A DNA stretch of 30,201 nt from a virus, in IMG/VR virus record IMGVR_UViG_3300028840_001842, positions 1 to 30,201 of that record; one strand, given 5' to 3'. The notes under the pieces are model-generated. The model was not told where the DNA came from and did no database searches. It saw nothing but the letters and a program-made list of their open reading frames with translations. The position numbers were made by a program, and so were the translations under genes. Positions 6,681-14,979 of the stretch are shown piece by piece (the first letter of the stretch is position 1; the number at the start of each line of letters is the position of its first letter).

Positions 6681-7706
6681 ATGTCGAACGTACCAGCCGC
6701 TGCCCGTAAAGTAATTGCGGAAGCTGAGAAGCTGCACAAGTCTATTTACCCGGAGCCGAAAGAGGCCCCGACGCCGGATGATTCAGTTGATTCTGAAGGT
6801 CAAATGAAGCCTGTGGAAGCGCCAAAAGCGGCGGAGAAGCCGGTAGAAGCGCCGAAGGCTGTGGAAAAGGCTGTGGAAAAGCCGGTGGAGCCGGTGAGTA
6901 CGCCTGAGACGGACTGGGAGCACCGGTATAAGACGCTTCAGGGCAAGTACAACGCTGAGATTCCGAGGCTTCAAGAGCAGGTAAGAGACCTACAGTCGCT
7001 GATTGCGACGATGAAGACGCCTCCCGTGGAACAATCAGAGCCGGAAGGCACAGATGTTCCACAGACGAATATCCGTTATCTGAAGGACGATGAGATCTCG
7101 GACTATGGGGAAGACTTCATAGACGTCGTGAAAAGGGCGGCGAAAGAGGAGTTTGAGCCCCTTATTTCGCGTTTAAAGGCGGAAAATGCGCAACTTCGTA
7201 GCCAAGTGGGTGGAGTTACCAGTAATATACAGCAGAATGTCCGTCAGAGAATGCTTGAGAGCATGGACCGGAAGATGCCGGGCTGGCGGGACATCAACCA
7301 GAGTCCTGATTTTGTGAACTGGTTGAATGGCACAGACCCCTTTTCGGGACAACGACGCCATGATTTATTGTTGAAAGCCTTTGAAGTAAACGATGAAGCC
7401 CGAACACTCGCTTTCTTCCAAGGGTACCAGAATGAAAACGCGGTTGTGACAAGCGATACTCAGCAGCCCACCACGGCTCCTCAGAGGAAACCGAAAGTGG
7501 ATTTGGAAACGCTGGTATCGCCGGGAACGCCAAAAGCAGGTGCAGCCCCCCGCGCTCAGGAAGGTTCGTCTCGTATCTGGTCGCAGCGCGAAATTGCGCG
7601 ATTTTATGATGATGTCACTGCTGGGAAGTATCGTAGCCGTCAGAAAGACAAAGCGAAGATCGAAGCAGAGATCATCAAAGCGGCGAATGAGGGTAGAGTT
7701 CGCTAA
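6681..7706 (+). CDS. Capsid scaffolding protein (341 aa)
   Basis: Internal scaffold for procapsid assembly, called from its place immediately before the capsid gene and its composition. Residues about 40-75 hold a Pro/Lys/Glu low-complexity run of VEAPKAxEKP repeats. Residues about 78-115 form a coiled coil (DWEHRYKTLQGKYNAEIP onward), as in many phage scaffolds. A second coil lies near 155-200, and a basic helical C-terminus (REIARFYDDVTAGKYRSRQK onward) is the usual coat-binding end. The ATG follows a weak ribosome site (ACTAGGTT). No protease signature is seen, so the scaffold is probably not autoproteolytic. Confidence 0.82.
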   Translation: MSNVPAAARKVIAEAEKLHKSIYPEPKEAPTPDDSVDSEGQMKPVEAPKAAEKPVEAPKAVEKAVEKPVEPVSTPETDWEHRYKTLQGKYNAEIPRLQEQVRDLQSLIATMKTPPVEQSEPEGTDVPQTNIRYLKDDEISDYGEDFIDVVKRAAKEEFEPLISRLKAENAQLRSQVGGVTSNIQQNVRQRMLESMDRKMPGWRDINQSPDFVNWLNGTDPFSGQRRHDLLLKAFEVNDEARTLAFFQGYQNENAVVTSDTQQPTTAPQRKPKVDLETLVSPGTPKAGAAPRAQEGSSRIWSQREIARFYDDVTAGKYRSRQKDKAKIEAEIIKAANEGRVR

Positions 7707-7733
7707 CTGACATATTTCTGAGGAGCCACAACC

Positions 7734-8699
7734 ATGGCAGTTTATCCTAATGCAGATCCCACATTTGATGGGATGACCCCCAACCCAGCCGCTGGTTATT
7801 CCGGGGTTTTCATCCCGACTATCTGGGCGGGGAAGCTGATTGAGAAGTTCTACGACTCCACGGTACTGGCGGCTATCGCCAACACCGATTACGAGGGTCT
7901 GATTACTTCGAAAGGCGATAAGGTCATTATTCGGACCAAGCCGACGATCACCATTAACCCCTATGAGACGGACCAAGCGCTGGCGGTAGAGCGTCCTACG
8001 TCCAACATCGTAGAGCTGTTGATCGACAAGGGCTTCTACTTCAATACGATTCTTGATGACGTTATGGAAGTGCAGGCTGACCTCGACATGCTGAGCATGT
8101 GGTCGGACGACGCTTCTGAGCAGATGAAGATCAAGATCGACACTGAGTGTCTGGCGGCGATTCCTGCTGGGATCAACGCAGCCAACCGTGGTGCGACGGC
8201 TGGGCGGTTGTCTGGCAATGTCAATCTGGGCGTGACTACGGCCCCGCTGTCGGTTGTAGCGCGTGCGCCCGGTGCGGCGGAAGTCGAGATTATCGACGTT
8301 ATTACCCGTCTTGGTCAGGTGCTTGATGAGCAAAACATTCCGGAAACTGGCCGTTGGCTTGTGATTCCGGCGTGGATTGCGGCGCTGATCAAGCGTTCCG
8401 AACTCCGCGACGCTAGCTTGGTAGGCGATACCGTCTCCATGCTGCGCAACGGACGACTGGGCATGGTTGATCGGTTCACGCTCTACATGAGCAACCTGCT
8501 GCCCAACCCCGGCGAGGCCACCGAGAGCTACATCTACGCGGGCCATAGCCACGGCTTTACCTTCGCCTCTCAGTTGACGAAGGTTGAGACCCTGCGCGGC
8601 GAGTCCAGCTTTGGCACTTACCTCCGTGGCCTTCAGGTCTACGGTCGTAAGGTCACCGACGGTACCGCCCTCGCTGCCGCAGTAGTAGCGGCCCCGTAA
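7734..8699 (+). CDS. Major capsid protein (321 aa)
   Basis: The shell-forming HK97-fold coat protein, called from position after scaffold, length and features: an N-terminal arm, VFIPTIWAGKLIEKF, then the TSKGDKVIIRTKP beta segment typical of phage coat proteins, a long acidic helix (about 108-135) and a C-terminal beta region ending VTDGTALAAA. It has the best ribosome site in the operon (GAGGAG, 8 bases from ATG) and distinct codon use: of 15 arginines 8 are CGT, 3 CGC and none AGA/AGG, unlike terL. A strong terminator follows directly. All point to very high expression. Confidence 0.9.
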   Translation: MAVYPNADPTFDGMTPNPAAGYSGVFIPTIWAGKLIEKFYDSTVLAAIANTDYEGLITSKGDKVIIRTKPTITINPYETDQALAVERPTSNIVELLIDKGFYFNTILDDVMEVQADLDMLSMWSDDASEQMKIKIDTECLAAIPAGINAANRGATAGRLSGNVNLGVTTAPLSVVARAPGAAEVEIIDVITRLGQVLDEQNIPETGRWLVIPAWIAALIKRSELRDASLVGDTVSMLRNGRLGMVDRFTLYMSNLLPNPGEATESYIYAGHSHGFTFASQLTKVETLRGESSFGTYLRGLQVYGRKVTDGTALAAAVVAAP

Positions 8700-8710
8700 G
8701 GGGGCTACGG

Positions 8711-8744
8711 AAAACGAACCGGTGAATCACCGGTTCGTTTTTTT
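8711..8744 (+). terminator. Strong intrinsic terminator after capsid gene
   Basis: A perfect 14-bp stem (8711-8724 with 8728-8741) with a 3-base AAT loop runs into a tract of seven T (8738-8744). It starts 11 bases after the capsid stop. On the minus strand the stem is followed by four T, so it may also act leftward. It would reduce readthrough into the downstream tail genes. Confidence 0.93.
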
Positions 8745-8764
8745 ATTATCTTTAGAGGTACATA

Positions 8765-8998
8765 GTGGCTAAAAAGGTTTTGGTAAGCAAATCCACGGGT
8801 GTGGAATTCGGCTACGACGAGGTCATGGCGGCTACTGGGTTGTACGATATAGTTATTATTGACGGTGAGCCTGCTCGCCCAAAGAAGACCCGACGCAAGC
8901 CCAAAGCGATTGAAGCACCGAAGGTCGTTGAGGAGACTGTAGTAACCTCAGACCCTCTTGACTTGGAAGACTTCCTCAATGGCTTGGACGATAAATGA
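8765..8998 (+). CDS. Small unknown protein after capsid (77 aa)
   Basis: Starts at GTG 8765, six bases after GAGG, just past the terminator. Residues 1-37 form a small alpha/beta region, 38-48 a basic stretch (PARPKKTRRKPK), and the tail is acidic (DPLDLEDFLNGLDDK). The split charge suggests a peptide that bridges partners. Its place suggests a head accessory or completion protein; no family recognised. It overlaps the next gene by 20 bases. Confidence 0.72.
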   Translation: MAKKVLVSKSTGVEFGYDEVMAATGLYDIVIIDGEPARPKKTRRKPKAIEAPKVVEETVVTSDPLDLEDFLNGLDDK

Positions 8999-9344
8999 TG
9001 CTGTCTATCAGGTTCGACAGATAGTTCAGGACACTCGGTCTACGAGCTATCGGCACCCGACTGAGAAGATTATTGGCTACATAAATAACGCCATAAACGA
9101 TGCCCGGCGTCTCCGCCCGGACCTTTTTGTGGGGTCTGGCACCGCATCTACATGGGACCCTGTCCCGATCTATAGCATTGCTGATATTAACCTTGAGTTC
9201 CCCATAGACCCGCAATATTTCACTGCGGTGGTCAACTATGCGGCGGGCTGGCTGGGTTTAGAAGACGACGAGTTCGCAAACAATGGCCGTGCAGTCACGC
9301 TATTTCAGCGGTTTGCTGCCCAATTGGTAAGCAAGGGGGTGTGA
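8979..9344 (+). CDS. Putative head-tail adaptor (121 aa)
   Basis: ATG 8979 (MAWTIND) has GGAAGA 8 bases upstream; an earlier in-frame start at 8958 lacks a site. The motif series NDAVYQVRQIVQDT ... KIIGYINNAINDARRLRPDL ... FQRFAAQL matches the short phage adaptor family I know as DUF6682-like, which sits between portal and tail components. It probably caps the portal and connects the tail. The reading is from remembered family pattern and should be treated as moderate. Confidence 0.68.
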   Translation: MAWTINDAVYQVRQIVQDTRSTSYRHPTEKIIGYINNAINDARRLRPDLFVGSGTASTWDPVPIYSIADINLEFPIDPQYFTAVVNYAAGWLGLEDDEFANNGRAVTLFQRFAAQLVSKGV

Positions 9345-9345
9345 C

Positions 9346-10017
9346 ATGGCGATGGTGTCATCTGACATCTGGGCCGACGAACTCACGGTAGCGTTGCCGG
9401 GGGCGACTAAACCGGCGATCCAGCAGGCGTTCAGGGCGACTTTCCGGGAGTTCTGCACGCAGTCTGGGGCATGGGTGCGTGAGCTTCCCTTGATAGATAT
9501 TGTGGCCGGTCAGGATACGTATCCGCTGGATTCGAAGGTCTCTGATGCGTCGATTCTTTATATCTTAGTGGCGTACCTTCGTACAGTAAGCGGGGAAGAC
9601 GACCACTATCGCGCTCTAAAGGCGCTCCAGACGCCTTTCCACCGCACCCGACAGAAAGGTACCAGTGGTTATCCAAGGGCCTTCTACAGCGTTACAGAGG
9701 CTCCTGCGACCCTCGTGTTGACTCCGGTCCCGGCGGAGAATATTGAAGATGGGCTACAGGTATATGTGGCGTTGGGGCCGAAGTTTCCTTACGAAGACGA
9801 AGTGCCGGAGTTTTTGAGGTCCCACGCCTATGATGTTTTGCTGGATGGTACCTTGGGGCGCATGATGGGGCAGCAGGATAAGCCCTATACGAACACGATT
9901 GGTGCGCAATATTACCTTCGGCGATTTCGAGGTGGGATAGCGCAACAACGGGACATGGCCCGTAGGCAGTACACGAGTGCAGAGAGCAGTTTTATATTCC
10001 CCCCGTGGGCGAGGTAG
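9346..10017 (+). CDS. Putative podovirus tail adaptor protein (223 aa)
   Basis: Starts at ATG 9346 after AAGGGGG; a second ATG two codons later is possible. The N-terminal DELTVALPGATKPAIQQAFR and EFCTQSGAWVRELPLIDIV, the central beta region (PATLVLTPVPA), and the C-terminal helices with YYLRRFRGGIAQQRDMARR follow the layout of podovirus proteins that ring the portal exit. Its position corresponds to T7 gp11, between capsid and nozzle. I infer a structural adaptor that connects portal to the tail nozzle. Confidence 0.62.
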   Translation: MAMVSSDIWADELTVALPGATKPAIQQAFRATFREFCTQSGAWVRELPLIDIVAGQDTYPLDSKVSDASILYILVAYLRTVSGEDDHYRALKALQTPFHRTRQKGTSGYPRAFYSVTEAPATLVLTPVPAENIEDGLQVYVALGPKFPYEDEVPEFLRSHAYDVLLDGTLGRMMGQQDKPYTNTIGAQYYLRRFRGGIAQQRDMARRQYTSAESSFIFPPWAR

Positions 10018-10020
10018 GTA

Positions 10021-10359
10021 ATGGCACAGCTCTTTACAAATTCCGCCAGCACGATGTTGTTGGGCAATATATCCAACGTCTCTACGACGATCTTGGTTAC
10101 CGGAGGGACAGGGGAATTATTCCCTGTGTTTTCTGCCCCGGACTACTGCATCTGCACCTTGGAAGATCAGCAGGGGAATTTTGAGATCGTGAAGGCTACG
10201 GCCCGGACTGGGGACTCTTTCACTGTGGTGAGAGGCCAAGAGGGGACATCGGCGAAAGCGTTTTCTGCTGGGGACCGGTTTGAATTAAGGCTTACGGCGG
10301 CGGTTTTGAGTAATTTCATCCAATCAGATAGCGGCGTTATTGATGGAGGCACCTTCTGA
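10021..10359 (+). CDS. Small virion/tail-fibre-type beta protein (112 aa)
   Basis: Nearly all beta-strand and loops. The series ATARTGDSFTVVRGQEGTSA followed by FSAGDRFELRLT is a pattern recurring in small phage structural proteins, often at fibre N-termini or as head/tail decorations. It starts at ATG 10021 with GAGG about 8 bases upstream, and its stop overlaps the next start (TGATG), suggesting the two products are made together and may interact. The exact location in the virion is not known. Confidence 0.65.
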   Translation: MAQLFTNSASTMLLGNISNVSTTILVTGGTGELFPVFSAPDYCICTLEDQQGNFEIVKATARTGDSFTVVRGQEGTSAKAFSAGDRFELRLTAAVLSNFIQSDSGVIDGGTF

Positions 10360-11015
10360 TGGGGGTCACTATTCAGCTTTATAGGTCTAGCGACACCGGC
10401 ATTACGCCCCCTTCGCTCCAACACGGTGAGATGGCGGTTAATACCGAGGATAAGGTCTTGTGGGTAGGCAACTCGACCAATGTTCCGGTGCCGATTATTC
10501 AAGCGACGTATGTCCAGCCCTCTGGCACGGCTCCTGTTGGTATGCGTCAGGGGGCGCTATGGGTTCAGACGGATAAGGACTTGGTCTTTGTGTGGCACAA
10601 CAACGCGTGGCGTTCTGTCACGGGTTTTGACCTTATTAGCAATGCGCTGGAGATGGGGAAAAACCTTCGGGTTAAGTACGGCGGTACGACCTTTCTTGAG
10701 ACGTCCGAAGACGTAGTTGGCGATGGGTCTAATTCGCCGGGGGTTCGCGTCGAAGGTCTGGTGTCGGAATCTGGGATTCTCAGCCGAGGCGAGGTTGGTA
10801 TTGAAGCGCAGCTTAATTGTGACGGGCCTACGTTTCTTGGGGGTACGACAAAGATAAATGCTGGGGCTAAGCTGGTAAATACCTCAAATGGGGCCTTTCT
10901 TAGCTGGACGAATCCGGCTCACGGGTCAGGTCGGATATATTCGGCCTACGGCCCGCCTACGGGTTCTGGGTATGCGAACGGCGACATCTGGTACGAATTG
11001 GACCCGACGGAATGA
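10359..11015 (+). CDS. Putative tail-fibre protein (218 aa)
   Basis: The N-terminus (TGITPPSLQHGEMAVNTEDK then LWVGNST) is the recurring start of many phage fibre/tropism proteins, where it attaches to the virion. A second copy-like segment follows (MRQGALWVQTDKDLVFVWHN), then a glycine-rich beta region, ending in YANGDIWYELDPTE. No catalytic motif is seen. GGAGG lies 9 bases before the ATG, which overlaps the previous stop. Confidence 0.65.
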   Translation: MGVTIQLYRSSDTGITPPSLQHGEMAVNTEDKVLWVGNSTNVPVPIIQATYVQPSGTAPVGMRQGALWVQTDKDLVFVWHNNAWRSVTGFDLISNALEMGKNLRVKYGGTTFLETSEDVVGDGSNSPGVRVEGLVSESGILSRGEVGIEAQLNCDGPTFLGGTTKINAGAKLVNTSNGAFLSWTNPAHGSGRIYSAYGPPTGSGYANGDIWYELDPTE

Positions 11016-11650
11016 GTAGGCAGCTTGTTTATTACGATTCTAAATGGCGGGACGTCCAGCGGAAATGGGTGTACCAGTCTGACGAGTGGGTCGAGATGTT
11101 TTATGACCACGTCTACGCAGATTCTAAGTGGAATATTGGGTTCCTCCAGAATCCGGCACACATGGCGAATATTACGGTTGAGAAGAAACTAATAACTCCC
11201 ATATTTAACTATTACGCGTATGGATATGCTGACGAACCGAACACTATATTTGGGCAATTTGGGCAATTAACCGTTCAACCTTCGGCGATTCTTCCTCCTG
11301 CGCCTTGGAGGATTTCTGCGGTCTACAACTATTACAAACCCTCGCCGGGGTTGTGGTTCCACGCCTTCCATATTAGGGCACCTTTAGGCACGCCGAATCC
11401 GGGCGCGGGGATATTGCGCTCTATTGGGTATCGGGATATTTCTGGGCGGAGTTTTGGGCGCAATCGGCTAACCTTCCCATGGGAGTCATATTATTATGAA
11501 GCTGATAACGAAGGGGAGGCGTGGGCATACCTTACGACGCCTGAGAAGTCTGAATTTGAAGAAGAGCAGTGGCTCAGGGATAACCTACCGGCGTTTTACG
11601 AGGATACTATAGGGCAGGTTGTACCGTGGGGAGCGAGGTTGATCCTGTGA
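11012..11650 (+). CDS. Unknown aromatic-rich virion protein (212 aa)
   Basis: Overlaps the preceding gene by ATGA. The product is unusually rich in Tyr, Trp and Phe. Its N-terminus carries a repeated W/Y pattern (YYDSKWRD, RKWVYQSDEWVEM, VYADSKWN), then a beta-rich core and an acidic C-terminal part (SEFEEEQWLRDNL). No family recognised. Lying between a fibre-like and a nozzle-like gene, it is probably part of the tail tip or fibre complex, but that is inferred from neighbours. Confidence 0.75.
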   Translation: MSRQLVYYDSKWRDVQRKWVYQSDEWVEMFYDHVYADSKWNIGFLQNPAHMANITVEKKLITPIFNYYAYGYADEPNTIFGQFGQLTVQPSAILPPAPWRISAVYNYYKPSPGLWFHAFHIRAPLGTPNPGAGILRSIGYRDISGRSFGRNRLTFPWESYYYEADNEGEAWAYLTTPEKSEFEEEQWLRDNLPAFYEDTIGQVVPWGARLIL

Positions 11651-13608
11651 CTAGCCTCGTTATTAGTAATTTTGGCGGGATGATGCCTCGGTATGGGGTT
11701 CAGCAGATTCCGCCGCAAGCGGCAGCTCTCGTTGAGAATGCGATTCTATTGTCTGGGGAATTGCGCGGTCTCCATACGAAGCAACGCGTCATTGACTTGC
11801 GGTCGGTTGAGTACCCTATAGCGCGGGTCTACCGAGCGCAGTATTCCAATGGGGGGGCGTCGTGGATTACGTTCTCTGACGATACGGTGGATATGGTCAA
11901 GGGACCCTTGACCAACGATGCGTTCGACAGGTACTACATAACTAGCGAAGCTGATAAGCCTCGCATGAATCCGCTAGCGCGGTTGGCGAATGGCGATCCT
12001 AGTTACCTCCTTGGAGTTCCTTCCCCGTTTAATGCGCCGACGGTAATCCCGGATGATTCCGGAACTTTTGAAGACCGGGTCGTTACGCGGGCTTATATCT
12101 ACACATTCGTCTCTGTCTATGGAGAAGAGGGGGTTCCATCGGATGCGACGATTGCTGAAGGGAAGGATGATGATGTCTGGCAGCTCTCTGGCATGGACAC
12201 TACGGTGCCGGATGCAGCTGAGCGCAATATTACCCACAAGAACATTTACCGGACGATTACGGCATCGTCAGGGAGCGTTGCGTTTCAATTTGTAGCCCAG
12301 ATACCGCTAGCGCAATCGACCTTCAACGATAATTTGGATACGGAAGAAGTTGGGGCTAATTCGGTTATAACCAGCTTCAACCACGATGTTCCTCCCCCGG
12401 ATTTACATGGGGTTGTGGCCCACCCTAATGGTTTTCTTGTGGGGTTCCGGGGCCGTGACTTGTACTTCAGCAAGCCCTATTTGCCACACGCGTGGCCGGT
12501 AGATTATGTACTGTCTACCGTTGACCCTATTAAAGGGCTGGGGATTTTCGGCACGTCTATAGTCGTTGCGACTGATGGCTTCCCCTACGTCGCTACGGGG
12601 GTACGGCCGGATCAGATGACCTTCACCAAGGCCCAGACTGCGGAGCCGTGTATATCGGGCCGTAGGGGCGTTGTGTCGATGCCTTTTGGGGTTTACTACC
12701 CTACGGATGATGGGCTGTTTCTAATTGGGCCTAATGGATTCTCCCTTGCGACTACGCAGCTTATTACGAAGCGGGAATGGCAACGGGATTTTTCGCCGTG
12801 GTCTCTTCAGGCGGTTCGCTGGCAAAACCAGTATGTAGGGTTCTACGATTTTTCGTCGGGGTTGATGTTTGACCCATCAGAACCTACCGCCGCGCTTGTT
12901 AAGCTGGCGTCCGTCTGGGAGCATTCAGTTATCCAGCAGGACCCCTTTAGTGGGGCGGTGTGGTTAGTAGAGGACAATATTGTCTATGAGTGGAACCCAG
13001 CCTTTGGGGTTCCGACGACATATCGCTGGGTATCCAAAGAGTTTGTCACGCCTAAGCCCGTGAATTTTGGGGCGTGTAAGTTCGAAGGCGGGCTTATCAG
13101 TAGACCTCCATCTGGAGGTATTCCACCGCCGGGTGGCACCCCGATTCCTCCAGAGCAAGGGGAGGATTTTGAAGACTTTAACGAGTTTCGGTTTGGTTAT
13201 CCGCTGAACCCGATAAATTTCGCCCCTTTGATTACGGTACGGAAAGCCACAACGCTTCCGGGGTTTGTGCCTCCGCCACCCATTCTAAAAGAGAATTCAG
13301 CACCGTTTCATAAGTCCCCTCTTTACCGGCTGGGGCCTACTGAGGTGCTAATGACGGAGTCGACTCCGTTTGCATCGGTGACGGATTCTTACGGGGATAG
13401 GCAGACGCGAGAGACGCTGCCCGTAGAGATGTACTTCAGGATGTACGCGGATGGGACGTTAGTTTATGAGCAACAAATACTTGATGAGGGGGTGTATCGA
13501 CTCCCTAGCGGGTACAAGGCTAAGCGGTATCAGTTTGAATTTGAGGGGACGATAGAGTTGAAGTCTTTTAAGATCGCTGAGACTGGATCGGAGTTACAGG
13601 TATTGTGA
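11647..13608 (+). CDS. Putative tail nozzle/tubular protein (653 aa)
   Basis: I use GTG 11647 (overlapping the prior stop, with GAGG 8 bases upstream) rather than the GTG at 11626. The opening LVISNFGGMMPRYGVQQIPP followed by AALVENAILLSGELRGL is a pattern I associate with large beta-rich podovirus tail proteins (T7 gp12 position). The central part has many repeated beta motifs (e.g. VVSMPFGVYYPTDDGLF) compatible with a propeller-like fold, and a proline-rich loop lies near 485-510. The likely role is the tail nozzle below the adaptor. The family match is by pattern and order, not by search. Confidence 0.62.
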   Translation: MTSLVISNFGGMMPRYGVQQIPPQAAALVENAILLSGELRGLHTKQRVIDLRSVEYPIARVYRAQYSNGGASWITFSDDTVDMVKGPLTNDAFDRYYITSEADKPRMNPLARLANGDPSYLLGVPSPFNAPTVIPDDSGTFEDRVVTRAYIYTFVSVYGEEGVPSDATIAEGKDDDVWQLSGMDTTVPDAAERNITHKNIYRTITASSGSVAFQFVAQIPLAQSTFNDNLDTEEVGANSVITSFNHDVPPPDLHGVVAHPNGFLVGFRGRDLYFSKPYLPHAWPVDYVLSTVDPIKGLGIFGTSIVVATDGFPYVATGVRPDQMTFTKAQTAEPCISGRRGVVSMPFGVYYPTDDGLFLIGPNGFSLATTQLITKREWQRDFSPWSLQAVRWQNQYVGFYDFSSGLMFDPSEPTAALVKLASVWEHSVIQQDPFSGAVWLVEDNIVYEWNPAFGVPTTYRWVSKEFVTPKPVNFGACKFEGGLISRPPSGGIPPPGGTPIPPEQGEDFEDFNEFRFGYPLNPINFAPLITVRKATTLPGFVPPPPILKENSAPFHKSPLYRLGPTEVLMTESTPFASVTDSYGDRQTRETLPVEMYFRMYADGTLVYEQQILDEGVYRLPSGYKAKRYQFEFEGTIELKSFKIAETGSELQVL

Positions 13609-14444
13609 AGATTCGTGGTATTCCGTCAAAAACCCGGACCCAGCAAGACGACAAAAAATTTACTTTCCGGGGGATTCCTTCGGCGCATCGTAATGATATT
13701 GGGTCTCTATACCAGACCGTTGAGGCGCTGGTAGAGGTTGTTGAGACTATGTCGGGGGCGCGGGGGTTAGGTCCGGGGCGGAGTGTCTTGTTAGATGACT
13801 TGTTGCGTCATAGTGATGACCCTCATAAGCGAATCCAGCTGGAGGGGATTTATAATTATTTGAGGGCTAACACTTTTGCGGATTGGACTAAGGAGCACGT
13901 TTCTTTTGACCCTACAACTAAGGACCCGCACCCGCAATATTGGCACAAAGAGCTGGACCCGGCTGGGGGGGCCATGGCTATCAATACCTCTAAAGCGTTC
14001 GTTTCAGGGGATGCGATAGCGCCGTGGGATGGGTTTCCTGTTACGCCGTACCAAATAGAGGGGAATTTGTCGGCCGGGACGTTTGGCGTGGATGGTACGG
14101 CCCGTGAGAACGGGGTCTATCTTATGTCGATTTTTCTCGACATGACTGGCGGCAACCGGGCGGAACATATATTCGACTTTTACATCAACGACATTGCGGT
14201 AGGGAATCCTTTTCGGTTGCTGTTTGGTAGTCAGCAGACCGATGGAATACTTAGTTGGACTGGGCTGGTCACTATTAACGCCTCTCAGCCAGCGAATGTG
14301 AGTTTGCGCAACGTATCCGCTACGGACCCGTTCACGGTGTTATCGGCGGATTGGTCTCTGCACAGGGTTGCGATTATAGGAGGGCGGATTGCGTCGTTTG
14401 TGGTGCCTCCGGGTATAAATATCCGGGGGCAATTTAATGTTTGA
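13605..14444 (+). CDS. Structural protein with C-terminal jelly-roll-like domain (279 aa)
   Basis: GTG start overlapping the previous stop (GTGA). Residues 1-55 are basic then helical (IGSLYQTVEALVEVVETM), a likely trimer coiled coil; 60-112 include a DPHPQY motif (107-112) common in phage fibres; about 140-279 is a beta sandwich resembling phage C1q/TNF-like domains (ENGVYLMSIFLDMTG and FDFYINDIAVGNPFRLLF). Such domains trimerise and can bind receptors or decorate the virion. It sits between the nozzle-like and internal-virion genes. Confidence 0.62.
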   Translation: MKIRGIPSKTRTQQDDKKFTFRGIPSAHRNDIGSLYQTVEALVEVVETMSGARGLGPGRSVLLDDLLRHSDDPHKRIQLEGIYNYLRANTFADWTKEHVSFDPTTKDPHPQYWHKELDPAGGAMAINTSKAFVSGDAIAPWDGFPVTPYQIEGNLSAGTFGVDGTARENGVYLMSIFLDMTGGNRAEHIFDFYINDIAVGNPFRLLFGSQQTDGILSWTGLVTINASQPANVSLRNVSATDPFTVLSADWSLHRVAIIGGRIASFVVPPGINIRGQFNV

Positions 14445-14976
14445 AGTGCCTACCCGGATAAAGTACATAGGGCCGAAGGTAGTGGAGTATGGGCCATACG
14501 TATTTGGGCTTGAGCGGATAGCGGATATGCAGGTGGAGATTGAGAAGCTTCACGCGGCCCACTTCTATGAGACAGAAACCCGCTTCTTGGATGAAGAGTT
14601 AGACCCAGATTATGATTATGCCCATGCTATGGAACAGCGGGGTTCCGCGTTGTTTTTCACGGTTCGGCACCGAGACGAGTTTGATATGGTAGGCAACGCT
14701 ATGATGTTTATCGGCCCGTGTCTTCACATGAAGAGGAAGATGCAGGCGGTTGAGGACACCTTCTTTTTGTCTAAAGCGCATAGGGGTGTTGGTCTTGCGA
14801 ATGCGTGGATGTCCTATATCCGGCAAACGCTGAAGGTGTTGAATATTGATTACTTGTGGATGAGTGATAAAGCGCCGTCGGGGGGTGTCTCTTTGAGTAG
14901 GCTATTTGAGCACCATGGGTTTAAGCCTATAGCGACGGCATACTTATTGGGCGTACAAGCCCCTTTGGAGGACTAA
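14437..14976 (+). CDS. GNAT-fold protein, possible internal virion protein (179 aa)
   Basis: Overlaps the previous gene by 8 bases. The C-terminal half shows a GNAT acyltransferase core: beta strand, then H115-RGVGLA (R-x-x-G-x-A acetyl-CoA loop), a helix (NAWMSYIRQTLKV), a strand IDYLWMSD, and SRLFEHHGFKPIATAYLL at the end. The gene is directly upstream of the internal virion protein block, the place of T7 gp13. It could be an enzyme or a virion protein that has kept the fold only. The substrate cannot be inferred. Confidence 0.78.
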   Translation: MFEVPTRIKYIGPKVVEYGPYVFGLERIADMQVEIEKLHAAHFYETETRFLDEELDPDYDYAHAMEQRGSALFFTVRHRDEFDMVGNAMMFIGPCLHMKRKMQAVEDTFFLSKAHRGVGLANAWMSYIRQTLKVLNIDYLWMSDKAPSGGVSLSRLFEHHGFKPIATAYLLGVQAPLED

Positions 14977-14979
14977 GCG

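Noticed and set aside
7365-8552. 395-codon antisense frame across scaffold and capsid genes
   Set aside because: Crosses two well-supported genes on the other strand, lacks a ribosome site and spans their intergenic gap.
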